A DNA stretch of 64,000 nt from Nocardiopsis sp. FR4 (GCF_009830945.1 NZ_VWVV01000033.1:18884-82883), one strand, 5' to 3'. Shown: positions 50,982 through 59,166, numbered from the stretch's first letter. Numbers and translations are program-made. Notes: generated from the letters alone by a model not told the origin.

Positions 50982-51215
50982 ATGCCCGAGACCCCCTCCC
51001 CCTCGAACGCCCGCGACTCTCGCTTCGAACCGGTTCTGGACCGGCTGGCCGAGGAGTTCTCCGGCGTGCACCACACCTCCACGATCACCAGGTGCGTGGA
51101 CGCCGCGCGACACGGAGCGGAGGACGTCACCGGGCGGGCCACCCCCGACCTCGTGGAGCGGATCGCCCGACAGCACCTCCAGGTGCTCGCGCTGGCCTTC
51201 GCCGAGCAGAGATAG
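50982..51215 (+). CDS. Three-helix-bundle dimerisation-domain protein
   Basis: 77 residues. FEPVLDRLAEEFSGVHHTSTITRCVDAARHGAEDV... TPDLVERIARQHLQVLALA matches the three-helix bundle domain seen at the N-terminus of some mycobacterial arsenate reductases/phosphatases and as stand-alone small proteins. It likely mediates dimerisation; no catalytic part is present. A perfect AAGGAG ribosome site precedes the ATG. An arm pair GTCCCACCC (51229) and GGGTGGGAC (51270) after the stop may terminate it. Confidence 0.75.
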   Translation: MPETPSPSNARDSRFEPVLDRLAEEFSGVHHTSTITRCVDAARHGAEDVTGRATPDLVERIARQHLQVLALAFAEQR

Positions 51216-51521
51216 CGGATCCGCGCGGGTCCCACCCCTGTTTTCGGCCTGTCCGTCTCAGGCCCCGACGGGTGGGACAGCGAATTTCAATGCTTATATT
51301 GGCTTATGTCCCAAATGCCCTGACCTGCGATGGGACTGACGGTATTACGGCCCATCAATCACTGGGTTACCAACCCCACCGGAACCGGACACAGTCCGCA
51401 AGCAGGGAACGCCTGACATACCGCCACGCCGAGGGTGGGCCCGAGGCTTTACGGGCATGATGGTCGGTGCGACAATCACTGCTGGGTCGGTGGGTCAGGT
51501 GGATTCCAAAGGGAGTCAGTC
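51216..51521. other. Intergenic region with terminator-like stem
   Basis: 305 bp. GTCCCACCC at about 51229-51237 pairs with GGGTGGGAC at about 51269-51278, a long-loop stem after the previous gene. An A+T-rich patch with repeated GCTTAT (51290-51310) may be the next promoter. Confidence 0.4.
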
Positions 51522-51686
51522 GTGGCGAAGTTGAAGAAATGGGGCGGATACGCGCTCATCGGTTTCGTGGCGTTCTATCTGCTCACGCAACCGGAAAGCG
51601 CCGCCGGGGTGATCCAGAGCGCGCTGGGCGGTCTGATGGGTGGCGCGGAGTCGATGTCCCGCTTCGTCAACGCACTTCTGCCGTAG
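51522..51686 (+). CDS. Small membrane protein
   Basis: 54 residues: a Lys-rich start (VAKLKKWGG), one membrane segment (YALIGFVAFYLLT) and an amphipathic Gly/Ala-rich tail (VIQSALGGLMGGAESMSRFVNALLP). I recognise no named family, but similar tiny proteins occur beside PH-domain genes in actinomycetes. GTG 51522 is supported by GGGAG seven bases upstream. It lies 18 bp before the PH-domain gene and is probably co-transcribed. Confidence 0.65.
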   Translation: MAKLKKWGGYALIGFVAFYLLTQPESAAGVIQSALGGLMGGAESMSRFVNALLP

Positions 51687-51704
51687 TGGGGATGGTCGGC
51701 TGCC

Positions 51705-52214
51705 ATGCGGCTCGTAGCGTCGAGTAACAGCGCTCCAGCATCGGTCAACCGCTACCTCCTGCCACACGAGCAGGACGTGGTGACCATCCGCCGACACCCG
51801 GCGGTACTGATCGGGCCGGTCGGAGCGGTTCTCGTCGCGTTGATCGTCGCGGGGATCCTGAGCAACACCTCGATCGCGGACAGCGCCGCGGCCCTGGCGA
51901 TCATCTGGTGGCTGTGGCTGTTGGTGCTGGTGTGGTTCGTCTGGCAGGTCGCCGAGTGGTCGGTGGACTACTTCGTCATCACGTCGGCGAGGCTGCTGTT
52001 GACCACGGGTCTGATCACCCGGCAGGTCAACATGATGCCGCTGGGCAAGGTCACCGACATGAGGTTCGAGCGCACCCTGATGGGCCGCTTCCTCGGCTAC
52101 GGAACCTTCGTCATGGAATCCGCCGGTCAGGACCAGGCGTTGAGCAAGATCTCGTTCATTCCGTACCCGGAGCAGCTCTACCTGGAGGTCGTGGGGCTGA
52201 TCTTCAAGGAGTGA
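51705..52214 (+). CDS. Membrane protein with bacterial PH domain
   Basis: 169 residues. Two membrane segments (AVLIGPVGAVLVALIVAGIL and AALAIIWWLWLLVLVWFVW) form a hairpin, followed by a bPH2/YdbS-like domain (WSVDYFVITSARLLLTTGLITRQVNMMPLGKVTDMRFERTLMGRFLGYGTFVMESAG). Such proteins are common in actinobacteria, with unknown ligand, probably on the cytosolic membrane face. A perfect terminator follows. Second gene of a likely two-gene operon. Confidence 0.88.
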   Translation: MRLVASSNSAPASVNRYLLPHEQDVVTIRRHPAVLIGPVGAVLVALIVAGILSNTSIADSAAALAIIWWLWLLVLVWFVWQVAEWSVDYFVITSARLLLTTGLITRQVNMMPLGKVTDMRFERTLMGRFLGYGTFVMESAGQDQALSKISFIPYPEQLYLEVVGLIFKE

Positions 52215-52247
52215 GCGCACCGCAGGGCCTCCGACCCGGGGACTGGG

Positions 52248-52275
52248 GCACCCGCCGTCACGGCGGGTGCCTTTT
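52248..52275 (+). terminator. Rho-independent terminator of the PH-domain gene
   Basis: GCACCCGCCG and CGGCGGGTGC, perfect 10-bp arms, loop TCA, then CTTTTC. Confidence 0.85.
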
Positions 52276-52508
52276 CACGTGCCCGGGGTGTCCGACCCAC
52301 CGCCCGGAGGGTACCACTTCCTCTTGAGTTCACTTCTTGTTCACTTTGGGGGGAAGAAGGACCGACCTCCCGCGAATCGCGTAGGCGAGCCCTGGCGGAG
52401 AGTGCACACCCTCCAGGCATGAGAACCGCCCATCCTGGGCAGATTCGATACAGGCCTGATTCCGCGGCTCGGACGCCCGACGCGTCAAGCCCTCCAAGGC
52501 CACACGAA

Positions 52509-52538
52509 TTGACTCTAAGGTGAACATAGGGTTAACTT
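52509..52538 (+). promoter_or_regulatory. Promoter of the small gene at 52571
   Basis: -35 TTGACT (52509-52514), 18-bp spacer, -10 TAACTT (52533-52538), about 25 bp before the ribosome site GAGGAGGG. Standard housekeeping-sigma form. Confidence 0.5.
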
Positions 52539-52570
52539 GGGTCATCTGATACGGAAACGAGGAGGGTCAC

Positions 52571-52801
52571 ATGGCGCGCAGGACGGATCGTGCACCACAA
52601 CCCGCTCGCTCCCTCACGACCCGTCGGACCGTCCGTTCCGCGACCAGGGCCCGCCGCCTCTCCGGCCTCGCGCCGGAGCCCGTGCAGGTCCCCCAGCCGC
52701 GCGAGGACGCCGACGCCATCACGTCAGGACATCCGATCATGCACTGGGTACTGGTCACCGACGAGAACGGTCGGCGCCGCCCCGAGGCCCGCTGGCTCTA
52801 G
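52571..52801 (+). CDS. Small basic protein of unknown function
   Basis: 76 residues, Arg-rich N-terminal half and a compact C-terminus SGHPIMHWVLVTDENGRRRPEARW, a pattern I associate with short conserved actinomycete proteins, without a named family. An excellent ribosome site (GAGGAGGG), an upstream promoter and a terminator with T-run downstream show a genuine one-gene transcription unit. Could bind nucleic acid through its basic half; not shown. Confidence 0.65.
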   Translation: MARRTDRAPQPARSLTTRRTVRSATRARRLSGLAPEPVQVPQPREDADAITSGHPIMHWVLVTDENGRRRPEARWL

Positions 52802-52921
52802 CCGGAACGGTTTCCCGAGAGGTTCTCCGCCATGGCGGCGGAGGCTCTCCCGGCCTTCCGCTCCCTGGCGCGACGCCCGGAAAGCCACGGGTTCGGACGC
52901 GACGAGGACGCGACGAGCAGG

Positions 52922-52947
52922 AGGGGCCGCCCCGAGGGGCGGCCCTT
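52922..52947 (+). terminator. Rho-independent terminator
   Basis: GGGCCGCCCC and GGGGCGGCCC arms around GA, followed by TTTTCC, 120 bp after the small gene at 52571. Confidence 0.8.
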
Positions 52948-52999
52948 TTCCATGTCCGCCTCCCGTTCCCCTCCGCCCCCGCGCCCACACCGCTCTCGC

Positions 53000-53031
53000 T
53001 TTGTCGACAAATCGGCTTGCCCATAAAGAGC
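53000..53031 (+). repeat. 32-bp direct repeat, left copy flanking the ABC-F cassette
   Basis: TTTGTCGACAAATCGGCTTG followed by CCCATAAAGAGC. It matches the copy at 55035-55066 at 29 of 32 bases. It begins with the palindrome TTTGTCGACAAA. It lies past the terminator of the previous gene and before the ABC-F promoter. Confidence 0.75.
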
Positions 53032-53100
53032 GATATAGGTTTCCTCTAACTCCCGCACTCCGCCCTCGCCATCCGTGATGTGCGTCTCACAGAACCCCGC

Positions 53101-53138
53101 TTGACGCTCTAACTGAACGAGACGTATCGTCTCGTTCA
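53101..53138 (+). promoter_or_regulatory. ABC-F promoter overlapped by a TetR-type operator
   Basis: -35 TTGACG (53101-53106), 18-bp spacer, -10 TATCGT (53125-53130). The operator has 11-bp perfect arms TGAACGAGACG and CGTCTCGTTCA around TAT (53114-53138), covering the -10 and start point. It matches the TetR gene's own palindrome (31370-31386) at 16 of 17 bases. Confidence 0.75.
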
Positions 53139-53161
53139 TGAGGATGTACCACTCCCTGTAA
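53138..53161 (+). CDS. Candidate 7-residue leader peptide upstream of ABC-F
   Basis: ATG at 53138 encodes MRMYHSL and stops at TAA. The predicted transcript start is 53137-53138, so it would be leaderless. About 210 nt of structured G+C-rich leader separates it from the ABC-F start. Such short ORFs control many antibiotic-resistance genes by drug-stalled ribosomes. Only position and context support it. Confidence 0.4.
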   Translation: MRMYHSL

Positions 53162-53370
53162 TCCCGATCCGGACCCCGCGTCGAGCACCACACGCCACCG
53201 GCGGCGCCACGCGCCCCCGGTGACCGCTCCGCGGCCGTCCCCGGCCGATCCCACGGCGGACATCGCCCCCTCTTCGGACCCGCGCCGACCCCGTGCCCTG
53301 TCCGAAACCCGGGAAGGCGCTCCGCCGTCGGTCCGAGCCCTTTCCCCGTCGCAGACCAGGAGGTGCGTCC

Positions 53371-55065
53371 ATGCTCACTGCCCGCGTACGAGCACAGTCC
53401 CAGATCACCCTCACCGAAATCACCCACCGCTACGGGGACCACACCGTCCTCGACCGCGTCAGCCTCACCATCAGACCCGGAGAACGCGTCGGCGTCCTCG
53501 GGGACAACGGCTCGGGCAAGAGCACACTGCTGCGCCTGCTCGCCGGAGAGGAGGAACCCTCGAACGGGGAGGTCACCGTCCGGGCACCAGGCGGCACGGG
53601 CTACCTGCCGCAGACACCGCTGGCCGACGTGCGGACCGGTACCGTCGGCGACGCGATCGACTCCGCCCTGGCCGTCCTGCGCGACCTGGAGTCGCGCCTG
53701 CGCCGGGCGGAGGCCTGTCTGGGCTCGGCCGGGCCCGGGGAGCTGACGGCCTACGGCGACCTGCTCGCCGAGTTCGAGGCCCGCGACGGCTACGGCTCCG
53801 ACGCACGGGTGGACGCGGGCCTGCACGGCCTCGGCCTGCCGGGGCTGGACCGCGACCGGCCGCTGCGCACGCTCTCCGGCGGGGAGCGGTCACGGCTGGC
53901 CCTGGCCGCGACCCTGGCGGCCTCACCCGAGCTCCTGCTGTTGGACGAGCCGACCAACGACCTGGACGACCGCGCGGCCGCCTGGCTGGAGGAGCGGCTC
54001 CGCGGGCACCGGGGCACGGTCGTCGCCGTCACCCACGACCGGGCCTTCCTGGACGCGGTGACCGACACCGTACTGGAGGTCGACCACGACCTGCGCCGGG
54101 TCCGCCGGTACGGCAACGGGTACGACGGGTTCCTCGCCGCGAAGGCCGCGGCCCGGGCCCGGTGGATCCGCGAGTACGAGGAGTGGCGGGCCGACCTGGC
54201 CCGTCAGCGTCGGCTCGCGGAGAACAACGTCCAGCGCGTGGACGCGATCCCGCGCAGGATGGAGAAGGCCGCGTTCGGCCACGGGGCGTTCAGGATGCGG
54301 GGGGCCGCGCACGGCGCCATGAGCCGGGTCCGCCAGGCCAAGGAGCAGGTGCGGCGGCTGAGCGCGAACCCGGTGCCGCCGCCCCCGGTGCCGCTGCGGA
54401 TGACGGCGGCGTTCACCGGGGCCGGTGAGGAGTCCGGAGCGGCGGCCTCCCTGGAGGGGGTGCGGGTCGGACGGCGCCTGCACGTCCCCCGGTTGGAACT
54501 GGCCCGGGGCGGGCGCGTCCTGGTCACCGGCCCCAACGGGGCCGGGAAGACCACCCTGCTCCGCGTCCTGTCCGGGGAGGAGGTCCCCGACTCCGGGCGC
54601 GTCCGCCTGCCCGCGAGGGTCGGCCGCCTCCGGCAGGAGGAGGCTCCCGTGGCGCCCGGGCGGACCGTGCTCGGGGCCTACGCCGCCGGGCGCCCCGGTG
54701 TCCCGGAGGAGTACCGGGACGAGCTGGGCTCGCTCGGCCTGTTCCGGCTCCGGGATCTGGACCGGCCAGTGGAGGCCCTTTCGGTCGGCCAGCGGCGCAG
54801 GATCGAGCTGGCCCGGCTGACCTCGGGCGTGTACGACCTGTTGTTGCTCGACGAGCCGACCAACCACCTCTCCCCCGGCCTCGTGGAGGAGCTGGAGGAG
54901 GCGTTGGCGCACTTCGAGGGGGCTTTGGTGGTCGTGAGCCACGACCGGAGAACCCGCGAACGCTTCAGGGGCCGCCACCTCGAACTCCGGGAGGGAAGGG
55001 TGGTTCGTGACTCCGCGCAGTCGGAGCACAGCGATTTGTCGACAAATCGGCTTGACCACAAATAG
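53371..55065 (+). CDS. ABC-F protein, ribosome-protection/antibiotic-resistance type
   Basis: 564 residues with two ABC ATPase domains and no membrane part. Domain 1: Walker A GDNGSGKST, signature LSGGERSR, Walker B LLLLDEPTNDLD. A charged linker (about residues 255-330, REYEEWRADLARQRRLAENNVQRVDAIPRR) is the P-site tRNA interaction motif region. Domain 2: GPNGAGKTT, SVGQRRRIEL, LLLLDEPTNHLS. Length and layout match actinomycete TlrC/OleB/LmrC-like proteins that release macrolides, lincosamides or similar drugs from ribosomes. The start has a perfect AGGAGGT. The last ten codons and stop fall in the right direct repeat. Confidence 0.9.
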   Translation: MLTARVRAQSQITLTEITHRYGDHTVLDRVSLTIRPGERVGVLGDNGSGKSTLLRLLAGEEEPSNGEVTVRAPGGTGYLPQTPLADVRTGTVGDAIDSALAVLRDLESRLRRAEACLGSAGPGELTAYGDLLAEFEARDGYGSDARVDAGLHGLGLPGLDRDRPLRTLSGGERSRLALAATLAASPELLLLDEPTNDLDDRAAAWLEERLRGHRGTVVAVTHDRAFLDAVTDTVLEVDHDLRRVRRYGNGYDGFLAAKAAARARWIREYEEWRADLARQRRLAENNVQRVDAIPRRMEKAAFGHGAFRMRGAAHGAMSRVRQAKEQVRRLSANPVPPPPVPLRMTAAFTGAGEESGAAASLEGVRVGRRLHVPRLELARGGRVLVTGPNGAGKTTLLRVLSGEEVPDSGRVRLPARVGRLRQEEAPVAPGRTVLGAYAAGRPGVPEEYRDELGSLGLFRLRDLDRPVEALSVGQRRRIELARLTSGVYDLLLLDEPTNHLSPGLVEELEEALAHFEGALVVVSHDRRTRERFRGRHLELREGRVVRDSAQSEHSDLSTNRLDHK

Positions 55066-55066
55066 C
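55035..55066 (+). repeat. 32-bp direct repeat, right copy
   Basis: TTTGTCGACAAATCGGCTTG followed by ACCACAAATAGC. It encodes the C-terminal residues of the ABC-F protein and its TAG stop. Same orientation as the copy at 53000; 2.0 kb separates them. Confidence 0.75.
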
Positions 55067-55221
55067 TAAGAGGACTGACCGATATGGGTCCGTTTCCGTC
55101 CGGGACGGACCCCGGAGGCACGGCCGCCCGCCTCCCCGGCCCGCGCCCGAGGACATGTCGGCGGGTCGACGAGAGGGCATGTCGGCATCCGCGCCGGAGC
55201 GCGGGTCCCCGGGGTGCCGGC

Positions 55222-58200
55222 CTATCCGGGGGCCATGTCGACGAACCGGCTGTAGTGGCCCTGGAAGGCCACGGTCACGTCGGCGGTGGGACCGTTGCGG
55301 TGCTTGGCCACGATGATGTCCGCCTCGCCCGCGCGCGGCGACTCCTTGTCGTGCACGTCCTCGCGGTAGAGCAGGATGACCATGTCGGCATCCTGCTCGA
55401 TCGAGTTGTGAACGTTGATCCCGTTGGCCACGAAGTTGTGCGTGCCCTCGACCGTGGCGTCGAAGACCTCACGCTCTCCCAGTGGCTCGATCTCCACGAT
55501 CTCGTCCCAGAAGACATCGTTGGTGGCCAACAACTCCAGGTCCGCGTCCTCAAGCACGTCGGCCACCCGGGAAAGGCGGCTTCTGCTGGGGGCGTGCTTC
55601 CACAGGGTGCTCCCGCAGAACTTCGTTCCCATCGCAGACGCGAACTCCCGGTGGGACATCCCCCGCTCCGCGATGCCCGCTCGGACCCTGTCCCACACCT
55701 GGACCGGAACGGTGTCCAGGTTCGTGTTGGCCTTTCGCTCCGCCAGCCCGCGCAGGCAACGGGAAAGCTGCTCCGCCCGTGCTCCGTGGCACCCCACCGT
55801 CTCAGCGAATCGCTGCTGGTTGCCGATTCCGTAGACGTCCAGGGTGTAACAGAGCCGGTAGGCGCCCTTCCTGTGCTGCTTGATCCGGGTCATGATGTCG
55901 AGCCTCGCGAGCAGTCTGGCGACATCGTCGATCAGACGGCGGCTCGTCGACGTGTAGTAGATCCTGGCCTGGTGACCTTGCTGGTTCCAGTACACGCACC
56001 CGTCGGTTGCCCAGAGGTGCCGCAGGAACAGTGCGATCTGACGGTCAGAAAGGGAGAAAACCCCTTCGGGAACGAACTTCTCGTGGCTACGCAGGCCGAA
56101 CAGCCCCAACCCGTCGAGCCAGGCAGCTATGGGATTGCGTTTCCCGTGAGTCAGCTTGAAAGGTGCGGGCAGTCTCAGCGTCGTCGTGCGCGCGGCGGTG
56201 TACTCGTCCCGGACGGCCGTGACATCGAAGTGCAGAGCGGCTTTCTCCACTACGGAGAGGTTGGCCTCGTCGGTGCTGGCGTACCGGATCGGCTGACGGC
56301 GCACGAAGGAGCCGTCGCCGATGAGGTGGGCGAGCAGAACGACCTCGGCCTCAGGCCACTCGGCACGACGCTCGGGTTCCGGCACGCTTCGGGCGACGGC
56401 GACCTTGTCGCCCCGGCGGAGGCTCTCCAGGGCCTGCCACCCGTCGATGGTGAGGAACGGGTGATTCCCTGAGGCGGTGACCTCCCGCCCGGAAGCGAGC
56501 CTCAGCCGGAACACCTCCTTCACACCGCTGGAGAAGACATGCGTCAGCGTGCGCGGGACCAGGCGAAGCCGTTCGTCGAGGGACCAGACCGGGACATCGC
56601 GTTCTCCGCTCCGGAAGAGTTCGCCCATGGTCACCTCAGCTCCGGTGTCCGCGCGCAGGATCCGGGTCTCCGAGGTGAGGCACCCCGACTCGCGCAGGTC
56701 GGAGACCTGCGGGCGCTTGTCGGTGCGCTGCTCGGGACCGCGGTTGAGCTGGGAGAGCGCTACGACCGGGACCTCGAGCTCCTTGGCCAGGAGCTTGAGG
56801 GACCGGGACATCTCCGAGACCTCCTGCTGACGGCTCTCCACCCGCCCGGGCGAGCTCATCAGCTGGAGGTAGTCGACGATGACCAGCTTGAGGTCGTGCT
56901 GCTGCTTGAGCCGCCGGCACTTGGCCCGGATCTCCATCATCGACATGTTCGGGGAGTCGTCGATGAACAGGGGCGCGTTGGCCACCTCGCCCATGCGTCT
57001 GGCCAGCCGGGCCCAGTCCTCGTCGGTCATCAGGCCCGAACGCATGGTGTGCAGGGGCACCCGCGCCTCCGCCGACAGCAGGCGCATGACGATCTCGTTG
57101 CGCCCCATCTCCAGGCTGAAGAAGACCGAGGTCATCTCGTGCTTGATCGAGGCCGCCCGGGCGAAGTCCAGGGCCAGGGTGGAGTTGTGGGTGGGGATCA
57201 TGGACCGGGTCGCCAGGTAGAGGTGGTCCGGGTGGTCCACCTGGACGCAGCGGACCGGAACGCTCTCCACCGGCCGCACGTCGGTGACGAACCTGGAGCC
57301 GGTCCCGGCGTGACCGCGCCCGGCGCCCCGTTCACCGTGCGCCCGCTGTTTGCGGGAGGTCCGGAAGACTTCCCGGGCGGAGCCGAGGGTGACCGTGTAA
57401 CGGGTCGAGGGGGCCTCCTTCCGTCCCCTGACCCGGCTGGTGGACATCTCCGTGCGATAGCCCAGGCTGTGTGCCAGCTCCCGGAAGTCCCGCGCCAGGC
57501 GCGTGCCGGTGACGGAGAACTGGACCGAACCGTCGGCGTCCACCGTCCCGTCCGTGTCCAGGAGTCCCGCCAGGAGCGCCTTCCGCTGAAGGACCGAGGC
57601 GCGCAGGTACTCCCGGGGAACGTGCTTGTTCCCCAGGACGCCGAGGCCGCGCAACCGCGCCTGGACGCCGCCGCCGCGATTCGGGCACTCGCGGCACCGC
57701 GACTGGCCGCGCACGCGGGGCGGGACGGGCACGGACCCGCACACCGCGCACTCACGGGCGGAGGGGGCGGCGCTCTCCTCCGGGAGGAAGACTCCGTGGG
57801 CCGTCCCCGTCGCACAGACGGGTTTGGTGACCAGGCCCTCGGCCTCGATGTTGGCCAGGACCTCGGGGTCCTCGCCGGTGACCCGTGCCGTGTCCGGCGC
57901 GCCGCCGCCGAGCCAGGCGCCGAGGAAGTACGGCGGCAGCGGCAGATCCCGTTCGGGCAGCTCGATGGGTGCGGTGTTGGCGACGGAGTGGTTCGACCGG
58001 CGGTCGGCGGTCTCCGGGCGCAGGGTCCGTGCGATCTCCCGGGTGGTCCGCAACCGGGGCGGTGCCTCGGGGGCGGTGCCCCGGGCTCCCGCCGCCCGGG
58101 CGGCGCGCCCGGAGGCGCGTGTACGGGTCAGCCACTGGTGCTCGGCGTCCGCGACCACGGTGGTCCCGTCGTCGAAGACCACCTCGAAACACGGCCGGTC

Positions 58201-58998
58201 CGTCATCACGTCGGTGGCGGCGACCACCCGGGTGGGGGTACCGTCGGCGGCGATCAGCTCGGTGCCTACCTCGACCTCCCCCATGGTGGTCCAGCCGTCG
58301 GGGGTCGGCAACGGGGTGTCCAGGGCCAGTGCCTTGCCCACGGCCGGCCGGGCGGCGATGATGATCATCTGACCGGGGTGCAGGCCGTTGGTGAGGGCGT
58401 CGAAGTCGGCGAAGCCGGTGGGCACGCCGGTGCTGCCGTCACTGGTGCCGATGGCCTCGATCTCGTCCAGGGCGCCCGGCATGATGTCGCCGAGGATCAC
58501 GTAGTCCTCGCCGGTGCGTTTCTCGGCGACCTTGTAGATCTCGGCCTGGGCGTGGTCGACGAGGTCGTCCACCTCACCGTCGCCGGAGTAGCCGATCTGC
58601 GCGATGCGGGTGCCCGCCTCGACCAGGCGCCGCAGGACCGCGCGGTCGGAGACGATCTTGGCGTAGTAGCCCGCGTTGGCCGCGGTCGGGATGGCCTCGG
58701 TGAGGGTGTGCAGGTACAGCGCCCCGCCCACCCGGGCGGCCTCGCCGCGCTTGGTCAGCTCGGCGTTGACCGAGATGGCGTCCACCGGCTCGCCGCGGGA
58801 GAAGAGGTCGACGATGCTGTCGTAGATGATCTGGTGCGCTGGCCGGTAGAAGTCCGCGGAGCGGATGATCTCCACGACCTGGCTGATGGCGTCCTTGGAC
58901 AGGAGCATTCCGCCGAGCACGCTCTGCTCGGCCTGGATGTCGTGGGGTGGGGTGCGCTCGTATCCGCCTTCTTCAGGTGGCTGCTCAGCGACACTCAC
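55222..58998 (-). CDS. dnaB: Replicative DNA helicase DnaB with two inteins
   Basis: 1258 codons encode a precursor; removing inteins of 383 and 426 residues leaves a 449-residue DnaB, the normal size. The N-terminal domain is PPHDIQAEQSVLGGMLLSKDAISQVVEII. Intein 1 splits Walker A (RPAVGK / STLALDFARAAS); intein 2 splits DLRESG / SIEQDADMVILLYRE near the C-terminus, where the DNA-binding/arginine-finger loops lie. Walker B is LVIVDYLQLM. Both insertions hit essential sites, so splicing is required for replication. GTG 58998 with GGGGAGAG is chosen over the longer frame. Confidence 0.95.
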   Translation of the reverse strand: MSVAEQPPEEGGYERTPPHDIQAEQSVLGGMLLSKDAISQVVEIIRSADFYRPAHQIIYDSIVDLFSRGEPVDAISVNAELTKRGEAARVGGALYLHTLTEAIPTAANAGYYAKIVSDRAVLRRLVEAGTRIAQIGYSGDGEVDDLVDHAQAEIYKVAEKRTGEDYVILGDIMPGALDEIEAIGTSDGSTGVPTGFADFDALTNGLHPGQMIIIAARPAVGKALALDTPLPTPDGWTTMGEVEVGTELIAADGTPTRVVAATDVMTDRPCFEVVFDDGTTVVADAEHQWLTRTRASGRAARAAGARGTAPEAPPRLRTTREIARTLRPETADRRSNHSVANTAPIELPERDLPLPPYFLGAWLGGGAPDTARVTGEDPEVLANIEAEGLVTKPVCATGTAHGVFLPEESAAPSARECAVCGSVPVPPRVRGQSRCRECPNRGGGVQARLRGLGVLGNKHVPREYLRASVLQRKALLAGLLDTDGTVDADGSVQFSVTGTRLARDFRELAHSLGYRTEMSTSRVRGRKEAPSTRYTVTLGSAREVFRTSRKQRAHGERGAGRGHAGTGSRFVTDVRPVESVPVRCVQVDHPDHLYLATRSMIPTHNSTLALDFARAASIKHEMTSVFFSLEMGRNEIVMRLLSAEARVPLHTMRSGLMTDEDWARLARRMGEVANAPLFIDDSPNMSMMEIRAKCRRLKQQHDLKLVIVDYLQLMSSPGRVESRQQEVSEMSRSLKLLAKELEVPVVALSQLNRGPEQRTDKRPQVSDLRESGCLTSETRILRADTGAEVTMGELFRSGERDVPVWSLDERLRLVPRTLTHVFSSGVKEVFRLRLASGREVTASGNHPFLTIDGWQALESLRRGDKVAVARSVPEPERRAEWPEAEVVLLAHLIGDGSFVRRQPIRYASTDEANLSVVEKAALHFDVTAVRDEYTAARTTTLRLPAPFKLTHGKRNPIAAWLDGLGLFGLRSHEKFVPEGVFSLSDRQIALFLRHLWATDGCVYWNQQGHQARIYYTSTSRRLIDDVARLLARLDIMTRIKQHRKGAYRLCYTLDVYGIGNQQRFAETVGCHGARAEQLSRCLRGLAERKANTNLDTVPVQVWDRVRAGIAERGMSHREFASAMGTKFCGSTLWKHAPSRSRLSRVADVLEDADLELLATNDVFWDEIVEIEPLGEREVFDATVEGTHNFVANGINVHNSIEQDADMVILLYREDVHDKESPRAGEADIIVAKHRNGPTADVTVAFQGHYSRFVDMAPG
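55405..56682 (-). mobile_element. Intein 2 in DnaB (class 1, LAGLIDADG endonuclease)
   Basis: 426 residues from Cys1 (CLTSETRILRADTG) to GINVHN, followed by Ser+1. Block B is ASGNHPFLTIDGW; block G has His-Asn. Two LAGLIDADG-like motifs, LLAHLIGDGSF and FLRHLWATDGCVYW, mark a homing endonuclease. Conventional class 1 splicing with Cys1, penultimate His, Asn and Ser+1. Base composition looks less G+C-rich than the flanking extein, hinting at later acquisition. Confidence 0.92.
57184..58332 (-). mobile_element. Intein 1 in DnaB Walker A (class 3 features)
   Basis: 383 residues from Ala1 (ALALDTPLPTPDGW) to MIPTHN, followed by Ser+1. There is no Cys/Ser at position 1. The class 3 triad is visible: Trp in block B (DAEHQWLT), Cys in block F (VPVRCVQVDHPDHLYLAT) and Thr in block G (PTHN). 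One clear LAGLIDADG motif, LLAGLLDTDGTVD, is present, with a poorer first copy (YFLGAWLGGG). Two extra CxxC-type pairs (CAVCG, CRECP) lie in the endonuclease part. Confidence 0.9.
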
Positions 58999-59166
58999 GA
59001 ACGCTCTCCCCAGGACGGTGCTTCGACGGACCGGGCGCGGACCGACCCTTCCAGGATGCCCCATGGCCGACGCTGGGGACGCCGCGGCCGAAGGTTGTGG
59101 ACATGTCCCCTACCACCGCACCCGGCCTCCCGTGGGGCATTGCGCACATAGGTTATGCACATCACC

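Larger units (their letters stand above)
52215..52570. other. Intergenic region with terminator and promoter
   Basis: 356 bp containing the terminator of the PH-domain gene (52248-52275) and the promoter of the small gene at 52571. A 71-codon minus-strand ORF (52330-52545) has no ribosome site or family match and is not called. Confidence 0.45.

Noticed and set aside
52330..52545. 71-codon minus-strand ORF in lower G+C DNA
   Set aside because: No ribosome site, no family similarity I can see, and it overlaps the promoter of the 52571 gene.
56539..59151. 870-codon plus-strand frame opposite dnaB
   Set aside because: Low-complexity Gly/Val/Asp-rich translation without motifs; the minus strand encodes DnaB and two inteins.
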